Assembly (NCBI GenBank): GCA_016584305.1
Contig: JACEEZ010011953.1
Location: 10,001-74,000 of the forward strand
Direction of reading: 5' to 3'
DNA: 64,000 bases
Source of the DNA: Chionoecetes opilio
Taxonomy: Eukaryota; Arthropoda; Malacostraca; Decapoda; Majidae
The notes under the pieces are model-generated. The model saw only the letters and a list, made by a program, of their open reading frames with translations. It ran no database searches and was not told the origin of the DNA. Positions 56,521 through 64,000 of the stretch are shown here, in pieces (position 1 is the stretch's first letter; each line of letters begins with the position of its first letter). The position numbers and the translations under genes were made by a program.

Positions 56521-56715
56521 CTCTCTGAATGTTATTTTCTTGGCATAGGTCTTGATGGCTGAGATGGCTGGTTCATAACCCACAGCCCTCCAGGTGTCCT
56601 TCTTGCTCTTGTAGGTGGTGGCCAACTTCTGCAGCTCCGAGGTGATGTGAGCATGGAGGCCCTTTTGGAGGGCCACCCGCTTGCTGCTTGAGAGCCGGGC
56701 ACAGGCAAACTTTTC
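56521..56715 (-). CDS. POLL: DNA polymerase lambda exon (start of 8-kDa domain)
   Basis: Minus strand TTCTTAAAAAATTCCAG/GAA opens and TTCAGAGAG/GTACGC closes a 195-base phase-0 exon of exactly 65 codons. It encodes EKFACARLSSSKRVALQKGL, HAHITSELQKLATTYKSKKD, TWRAVGYEPAISAIKTYAKK, ITFRE. The x-x-H-I-T-x-x-L-x-x-L-A-x-x-Y core and W-R-A-x-G-Y-x-x-A-I-x-A-I-K match family X polymerases, closest to polymerase lambda (WRALGYAKAINALK in the human protein) rather than beta. The 8-kDa domain binds gapped DNA and carries lyase activity in base-excision and end-joining repair in the nucleus. No neighbouring exons are recognised within the window. GC-rich codons contrast with the surrounding repeats. 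Confidence 0.75.
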
Positions 56716-56727
56716 CTGGAATTTTTT

Positions 56728-56930
56728 AAGAACATAAGAAAATAAGGAATCTACAAGAAGCCGAGAGACCTACACGTGGTAGTTCCTGTAATACATGTTT
56801 TGTGTGTTCAGTGCACAGTTCATAGCATGTAAGTAATTATGACATCATTAGCGATGCATTAAAGAACATAAGAACATAAAAAAATAAGGAAGTTACAAGA
56901 GGCTGGGAGACCTACACACAGAGCTGGGCA
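56728..56930 (+). repeat. Two AAGAACATAAGAA tail repeats
   Basis: Copy 1 (56728-56795) and copy 2 (56864-56925) both read AAGAACATAAGAA, AATAAGGAA, TACAAGA.GC, GAGACCTACAC. Copy 1 continues GTAGTTCCTGTAATAC. They lie in the intron just upstream of the polymerase lambda exon. Confidence 0.7.
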
Positions 56931-56934
56931 CTAA

Positions 56935-57090
56935 ATACATTGAATGTATTTAAATACTAAATACTAAATACATGGGAGAAATGTATTTAAATACCAAATA
57001 CTAAATACATTGTACGAATGTACGTATTTAAATATTAAATACTAAATACATTAATTGTATTTAAATGCATTTGTAAATACATTTTAAATA
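56935..57090. repeat. Degenerate TTTAAATACTAAATACA repeat
   Basis: Tandem variants of TACTAAATACAT and GTATTTAAATA over about 150 bases. Confidence 0.8.
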
Positions 57091-58466
<1,376 letters not shown>

Positions 58467-59366
58467 CTAGCCGCAAAGCCGCCCTCCGGGCGGCCTTTTT
58501 GGCTAGCTCCTGCGGAGGGCTATTGGTGGGCCTTCGGCCCACCACCTGTGTTTGATGGGCCTTCGGCCCACCAAACACAGACTCTCCAGATAGCCCCTTC
58601 TAACTTTCCTGAAATCATGGATGTAGAAATGTATGTATTAACGCCAACCCATTCACATCATAGCCCCTTCTAACTTTCCTGAAAGCAAAGCCGCCCTCCG
58701 GGCGGACTTTTTGGCTAGCTCCTGCGGAGGGCTATTGGCTACGGCCCACCACCTGTGTTTGGTGGGCCGAAGGCCCACCAAACACAGACTCTCCAGATAC
58801 CCATTACCCACCACCTCGGCCCACCAAACACAGACTCTCCAGATAGCCCCTTCTAACTTTCCTGAAATGTATGTATTCCCCCCACCCATTCACTCACCCA
58901 TTACCCATCACCCCCCACCCATTCCCTCACCCATTACCCATCACCATACACCCATTCACTCACCCATTACCCATCACCACACACCCATTCACTCACCCAT
59001 TACCCATCACCCCCCACCTATTCCCTCACCCATCACCCCCCACCCATTCACTCACCCATCACCCCACACCCATTACCCATCACCCCACCCATTCACTCAC
59101 CTATTACCCATCACCCTACATCAAGGTTTCCTCAATTCTCGCAACCCACTTTTTTTTCTTCACAGTTCTCGCTAATAGGCTGAAAAAAAAGAAAAAAAAA
59201 AGTGATCGGATCATCCTATAAGTGGGCTTAAAACCTTCTCCTGGTCAATCTGATTCCAAAACGGTGACATATGATGGGATTCCGCCACAGGGGGTGGCAC
59301 CTATCGCGGACAGACAGACAGACACACACACACACACACACACACTTTCGCTTATATTATTACTAG
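58467..59366 (+). mobile_element. Microsatellite-bearing dispersed repeat, copy 3 (most complete)
   Basis: It starts ACTAGCCGCAAAGCCGCCC with the palindromes CCGCCCTCCGGGCGG and GGTGGGCCTTCGGCCCACC. The head module is duplicated (58467-58680 and 58684-58865). A CCCATTCACTCACCCATTAC-type tandem tract (58875-59125) follows, then AGTGATCGGATCATCC, CGCCACAGGGGGTGGC, CACCTATCGCGGACAGACAG, (CA)n and CTTTCGCTTATATTATTAC. Non-autonomous; Helentron/HINE-like structure is a hypothesis. Confidence 0.7.
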
Positions 59367-59513
59367 CCGCAAAGCCGCCCTCCGGGCGCCCTTTTTGGCT
59401 AGCTCCTGCGGAGGGCTATTGGTGGGCCTTCGGCCCACCAAACACAGACTCTCCAGATAGCCCCTTCTAGCTTTCCTATCATGGATGTAGAAATGTATGT
59501 ATTAACGCCACCA
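59364..59513 (+). mobile_element. Partial copy 4 of the same repeat, cut by a hAT insertion
   Basis: A new head (ACTAGCCGCAAAGCCGCCC) starts immediately at the end of copy 3. It runs through GTATGTATTAACGCCA(C), where the hAT TIR CAGGGCCGG begins. Confidence 0.75.
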
Positions 59514-62070
59514 CAGGGCCGGATTTAGACCTGTGGAGGCCCCTGGGCAGCCTCTGTGTGGGGGCCCCCTTTCATTACAAAATTTTACAAAGTATGAGAT
59601 GCCGAGCAGCTGGGGGGTCCGGGGATTTTTTTTGAAATTTTAGCCTTTTTAGGAGCATTTTGAAACAATCAGCATAGCTAAATTGAGAAAGTATATTAAC
59701 TTTAGCAATGTATACAATAGAGAAGGGATTGATTATCAGTCATATTTATAAGCAAAGTAAGCAATAGCTACAACACTAGTCTGAATATCTATGATGCATA
59801 TCTACATTTTCCATTTATCTGCAAATGAACAAATAAATTTTACAATACCAGTAGCTACCTTTAATTACAGAACTGGCAGTGGCACTTTACGAAATCTAGC
59901 CCTTGCAAAGTTTTTGATCAAATCATGGAAGTCAGTTTCTCTGAGGATGTCATATTCAATGCTCATCAAAGCTAGGTGGCTAAGCCTGTCATGACACATT
60001 GTAGTACGAAGTCTGTTTTTGATAAATTTCATTTTACTGAAAGAACGTTCTCCAGAACAATTTGTAACCATGAGCACCAAGTACATCCGCAACATTATTT
60101 CAACATTTGGAAATGTATCTACAACATTCTTGCATATCAACAGCTTGTAAAGGAAATGTGCCCTCCCTTTCTCTACATCTTCGTCTTTGAGAAATTGAGT
60201 AAAGAAGGCTACAAACTGCACTAGTTCAACTCCAAGTGTTTGATCCAGATCATTCTTGTACTCAGCAACCAATTTCGCAGCAGCTGCTTCAATTTCATCA
60301 CAATTCAATGATTGCAGTTTATCCAAGAATCCAAAAAGTGAACAGATTTCTTCGTAGGCCTTCAACCGTTGATCCAGTGAACTCAGGAACTGATCAATTG
60401 CTGTAAGGAAATTCTGTATGCGAAATGCTTCTGACTGAGAGTGATGCTTCTTCAGATCGTCCATAATCCAATGGATTGAGTAGGACATTACGTTGGCGCT
60501 TACGTGTCTGTAAATATTCCTCGGTTCCTGACAATTATTTCCCCTTCTCCTCATAAACATGGAAGCGATCTCGTTTTTCACGTACAAAACATTCCAAGGA
60601 CTTCAACATTGCGACTGCTGTGTTCAACTCAAGTTTTGGATCTTGCAATGCGTGGCTTGTGGCATCAACTCTACAAGAATGTCATGCCAAAAAACAGCAT
60701 AAATGGCTGTCTCTAGCTTGCCCATCTTTTCAAGGAGACCGCTGGCTTCATAACGAGTTTTTCTCATCTCATTCTCATCTCTAGTTATTTTAGCAAGTAC
60801 TTCACGGATTGGAACATATCCTTGGACAATTGCTTTCACTGCAACAGCTCGACAGGACCATCTTGCTGTAGAAATCCTCTTTGGTACAGACACTGGGCCA
60901 GATTCTACATTTTTCAGTAAATCGCTAAGAATTGCATAACGACGTGTAGAAGCTGTGAAGAACACATAAATGGCCTCTAGAAAATAAAAAAATGAGATAG
61001 CTGCTTGACAACATTCAGCTGCAGCTTTTCCAACCAGGTTTAATGAGTGACCTGCACAAGGTATCCAAACTGCATGATGATTTTTAGCTGCAACTTTGAC
61101 TTGCAGACCATTGTATCTCCCACTCATAGATGTTGCATTATCATATGATTGCCCACGACAATTTTGAATGTCAATATCATAGTCTGTTAGAAATTTCATC
61201 AAACCTTCAAACATTTCTTGAGCCTTGTGTCCTTGATTTGGTAAATTTTTTACAAATCTCTCTACAGGTGTATCATGCTCCATGTATCTGAAGATCAGTG
61301 TTAGTTGATCAACATGACCTTCATCAGGCGTTGAATCGAGATAAATTGAGTAATATTTTGACAGCTTTATACATGCAATTATTTCCTTGAGTACTTCATT
61401 GCCTATTAGTCTGATGATTTTTTCACAGATGGTTGAAGATAAATAGTTTGTATGGCCACTGCCTCGACTGGCATGATTATGTAGTATGTGTTGCCTGAGG
61501 AAATCATCATACTCGGCCAAAAGCTCTAACAATCCTAAATAATTTCCATTATGAGGAGATCCAATTATTTCATCATCTCCTCGAAGAGCTAGGCCTCTTT
61601 CACATAAAAATTTCAACACACTAATCAGTCGTTTCAAAAGACTACACCAATACTGCTCAACTTGATCCACTTGTGTTGTTAGCTTTGAGTCTACACCTCC
61701 AACTCTCATTGCACGACTTGTTGCTGACAAAACTGCTTGAATGTGATCCTTTGATTGTTCATGGACAGCAACCCTATTGGCGTGTTTCCAGTCACAGAAC
61801 CCATCAGATGTGAACTGAGATCTCGAAACACCCATTAGCTTGCAATAGAAGCAGTAGACCCGCCCATTTTCTGGAGATAGACATAGCCAAGAACGCTTTG
61901 TAACTTCCCCATTTCGATTCCTTCGCTCAAACATACCTGGTGTGCATTTGCTACTGACATTTTTTGCGTCTTTTTGGATTGCTGAATTAGCTTTCAAAAA
62001 TGTTGCATCACTGTGGTGGACTCTCAGCACCTTTCTCTTTTTCTTCTGTTTTTCTTTTACTTTTTGATCT
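59514..62070 (-). mobile_element. hAT transposon 2, left end present, right end not found
   Basis: The left TIR is CAGGGCCGGATTTAGACC, a form I know from arthropod hAT elements. It holds a near full-length minus-strand transposase. No matching CCGGCCCTG lies to the right; near 62070 the sequence passes into a piggyBac fragment. The element is therefore truncated on its 5' (promoter) side, or the right end was displaced. Confidence 0.75.
59865..62067 (-). pseudogene. hAT transposase (TTF zinc finger, ZMYM1-like), disrupted
   Basis: The frame is open from about 62067 to 60624 and again to 59865. The N-terminal part has a TTF-type zinc finger (WLCLSPENGRVYCFYCKLMG, later CDWKHANRVAVHEQSKDH). 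LDSTPDEGHVDQLTLIFRYM carries the first catalytic Asp, SYDNATSMSG the second, and CAGHSLNL the Cys-x-x-His. The C-terminal dimerisation block is TNCSGERSFSKMKFIKNRLR with LALMSIE. A TGA at 60624 interrupts. The expected continuation (LNTAVAMLKSLECFV) is in another frame between about 60640 and 60545, after which the original frame returns, so two compensating indels are likely. No in-frame Met is seen upstream of the zinc finger. Confidence 0.85.
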
Positions 62071-62094
62071 ATCTATGTATGTATGGATCATCCA

Positions 62095-62275
62095 TACCTG
62101 TGGCTACACAAGGAAGCACAAGGAAAAGATGCAGAGGATGTTACGAAAAGATATCACTAGGAGAAGGATACATGGTGGCCTCAAACAAGGCTAGAAGAGT
62201 TCTTCTGCAGTGCATGTGATGGTCAGCCACATCTCTGCCTTTCATGTTTCAATGAAAAATATGCCTCATACTAAG
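62095..62275 (+). pseudogene. piggyBac transposase, C-terminal zinc-finger fragment
   Basis: The plus strand encodes RKRCRGCYEKISLGEGYMVA, SNKARRVLLQC and, after a one-base shift at about 62210, CDGQPHLCLSCFNEKYASY then stop. The C-x-x-C ... C-D-x-x-P-x-L-C-x-x-C-F pattern is the Cys-rich domain closing piggyBac transposases. It is the 3' tail of a copy whose catalytic domain is missing; hAT 2 abuts it upstream. Confidence 0.65.
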
Positions 62276-63169
62276 GAAAATGCATGGAAAATTGGGAAAC
62301 GATTACACATTCGGATAATTAAATTTAGCTTTTTATTAATTTTTGTTTACGGAACAAATTTCGTGAGTTTTATGGTATTTTCTTCTACAGTTAATTGCTG
62401 CTGCATTATGTAATGATTGTAATTTGCTTGTAAGATGAATACACCTTACAAGCTTTGTGTTACAAAGTTTTATATGCATTTTGGAAGCATGTATTGTTAT
62501 ACATAATATTATCTTATCAATGCATCTAATTTCAATGTTTAATTTTTGTTTTATATGCAAAGAATGCATTCGCATGTTTTATTTGATAACTGCTTTATTT
62601 TCAGATTGATTATAATGCTTATAGGATCACTTTATCATATGAAAACATAATAAAAAATAAAAAATTGATGAACAAGGAAAAAGGATTTTTGGGCTAATCA
62701 TAATTAACTAATTTGCACAATTATGAGTATTTTTTATTACCTGATATCGTTGCAAGACATTTATAGCCATAACAAATACAAATGTACATAACAATTGGTT
62801 ATGTACTCATGTTTGCAAAAGTTTTTAATAAGGGTTATTCGGGCCACGGATGTACCAATTCGCAAAGAAGGGAAAATCTGTTCGGTACACCGGTGGCCCA
62901 ATACGCAGTTAATGTGTTAAAATCCCACTGTAGTGATCATCCATACCCCTAGAAGGGGAAACTGGGGTCACCAGGACCCTAGAAAATCACGCGCGAACTT
63001 GTTTCTTGGTGTTCTGGCGTGACGCGGCCCACTAGCCACGAGTTTGGGTGAGGGAAAGGCAGTCTACACCCACCTCTCATCGAGTACACACGTACAAGCC
63101 CGAAGCTCCGCCCCTCGCAGCCCTATCAGCCCTTATGGGTCATATTGACCCAGTCATTCACCTTGTAAG
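62276..63169. other. AT-rich spacer with possible piggyBac terminal sequence
   Basis: No further gene. It contains the TTAA-bounded palindrome at 62825-62912. GGGGTCACCAGGACCC (about 62963-62978) and GGGTCATATTGACCC (63137-63151) are GTCA/TGAC palindromes of a kind I associate with piggyBac subterminal regions. Confidence 0.4.
62825..62912. mobile_element. TTAA-bounded palindrome, 88 bp
   Basis: GGGCCAC-GGATGTACC (near 62842) pairs with GGTACACCGGTGGCCC (62884-62899). Both arms lead outward to TTAA (62825-62828 and 62909-62912). It could be a tiny piggyBac-type MITE or the right end of the piggyBac copy at 62095. Confidence 0.45.
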
Positions 63170-63368
63170 GTAAGCTCTTTCGTTCTCGCTTTTTTTTGCT
63201 TTCGTGATTGTGCAAGCTATATTGACGGATGGATTTACGGTGTATTAGGCTTATATGATTGACATATAAATTCCCCAGCTTCCCATAACAATTTGATAAG
63301 CATTTGACCCCAGGAACTATTTTTTATGCACATTTTTCCTAATTCTGGATTTTCTCTCTTTTGAATAG
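63170..63368 (+). other. Predicted 5'-UTR intron of the piggyBac gene
   Basis: A strong donor (TTGTAAG/GTAAGC) and acceptor (TTCTCTCTTTTGAATAG/TCC) bracket 199 bases ending seven bases before the ATG at 63376. Inferred from splice consensus only. Confidence 0.45.
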
Positions 63369-63375
63369 TCCCGCG

Positions 63376-64000
63376 ATGACCGACCCCAAGAACCTCTCCG
63401 ATGATCAAATAGCGGCTCTGTTCGACCAACTCGACACCACCGAGAATGGCGACATCGAATTCGTCGACTGTGGGTCTGATGTGACCATTGAACCCCTTTT
63501 AGAGCCCATGGGAGACCTGTACGAGCCGGATTATGAGTCAGAAGACGAGGGTGATGAGGCCAATAGAAGGGGCCCTGCCTCCCCCTATGACGTCGACGAC
63601 CCCCCCTCCCCCGTCCTCAACCCACCCTCGCCATACGACTCTGACTCTCCCGCGCACTCCCCACGTGCTAGCACACCATCTCCAGAGGCCACAGCCCCCA
63701 CAGCCCCTCGTGCAGCCCCTGCCACACCTCCTGTAGCCCCTGCCGCCCCTGCCACACCTCCTGTAGCCCTTCCTGTAGCCCCTGCCGCCCCTGCAGCCCC
63801 TGCAATTGACCCTCTATACATGTTTCCTGGGCCAGGAGACACGGTACTGTCCATTGATGGCCAAACAGTATGGACCAAGAAACCGCCAGGGCCAGCACGA
63901 GTGTCCAAGCGGAAGAGGTCCTCGCAGGCATACGTGGAGGGGCCGACACCGGACACCTTCTTAGCCAACACTATGCCCGATATCTTCCTGCTGTTTTTGG
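63376..64000 (+). CDS. piggyBac-type transposase, N-terminal 208 residues (runs off window)
   Basis: The frame opens MTDPKNLSDDQIAALFDQLD and is uninterrupted to the window end. An acidic leader (EFVDCGSD, YEPDYESEDEGDE) is followed by a Pro/Ala-rich linker (about residues 75-145, APATPPVAP-type repeats). Next come VSKRKRSSQAYVEGPTPDTF and LANTMPDIFLLF, matching the entry into the piggyBac DDE domain (basic patch, then P-x-x-x-F-x-L-F). The catalytic Asp residues lie beyond the window. The ATG follows a predicted intron acceptor by seven bases. piggyBac proteins cut and paste at TTAA; a domesticated PGBD-like gene is possible because this part is intact. Confidence 0.6.
   Translation, partial: MTDPKNLSDDQIAALFDQLDTTENGDIEFVDCGSDVTIEPLLEPMGDLYEPDYESEDEGDEANRRGPASPYDVDDPPSPVLNPPSPYDSDSPAHSPRASTPSPEATAPTAPRAAPATPPVAPAAPATPPVALPVAPAAPAAPAIDPLYMFPGPGDTVLSIDGQTVWTKKPPGPARVSKRKRSSQAYVEGPTPDTFLANTMPDIFLLFL

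Overview
The window is 64 kb of eukaryotic, intron-containing, repeat-dominated DNA from an invertebrate, most likely an arthropod and probably a decapod crustacean. The reasons are dispersed and tandem CCTAA/TTAGG (arthropod telomere-type) motifs, very long CT/GA and CA microsatellites, several tRNA-derived SINE families, tRNA-less tail repeats starting AAGAACATAAGAA, and hAT, piggyBac, RTE-type and RNase H-type elements. There are no operons or bacterial features. The species call is inference. A 545-base gap (19913-20457) and homopolymer-rich, frameshift-rich stretches (about 1-5500 and 32300-47300) indicate a draft long-read assembly.

Host coding sequence is sparse and is seen as single exons with consensus splice sites, all on the minus strand. 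(1) Two phase-0 exons of one unrecognised gene lie at 13306-13446 and 9391-9441, with an intact-ended 3.5-kb hAT element in the intron between them. (2) A 65-codon exon at 56521-56715 matches the region joining the BRCT/linker part to the 8-kDa domain of DNA polymerase lambda. (3) A first-exon-like segment at 29122-29361 resembles proteins with a P2X7 C-terminal-like domain. (4) A weak exon candidate lies at 39797-39983. A badly damaged copy of a large invertebrate repeat-family protein ending in a CXC (tesmin/TSO1-like) cysteine motif lies at 2875-4625.

The rest is mobile and tandem DNA. 0-9 kb: SINE remnants, small terminal-inverted-repeat (TIR) elements, microsatellites. 9.5-13 kb: hAT with an 8-bp target-site duplication (TSD), carrying a second element and an 82-bp minisatellite. 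13.7-17.5 kb: a GGGATTAC satellite split by a SINE, itself split by a 292-bp hAT-like MITE, then a 54-bp minisatellite. 17.8-22.3 kb: SINE, hAT MITE, gap, further MITEs. 22.5-27.6 kb: a tandem dimer split by a 4.1-kb TIR element rich in CCTAA arrays and palindromes. 27.8-32.3 kb: microsatellites and two long inverted repeats. 32.3-35.3 kb: a decayed RTE-type LINE with a near-perfect TSD. 36-48 kb: low-quality sequence with decayed repeats and an RNase H-bearing LINE tail. 48-51 kb: LINE ORF1 remnant and a 20-bp minisatellite. 51.4-54.4 kb: a 331-bp-armed palindrome and a TTAA-flanked TIR element. 54.4-58 kb: SINE copies, LINE RT tail, 19-bp minisatellite, polymerase lambda exon. 58.4-64 kb: a microsatellite-bearing repeat interrupted by a second hAT, then two piggyBac-type genes (3' end of one, 5' end of another running off the window).

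The elements do not form a pathway. The coherent story is repeated insertion into introns and into one another. I did not find a convincing new multi-gene system. The most unusual items are structural: clean nested insertions, a 69-bp perfect hairpin holding an inverted copy of neighbouring sequence, and an intronic minisatellite abutting a polymerase lambda splice donor.
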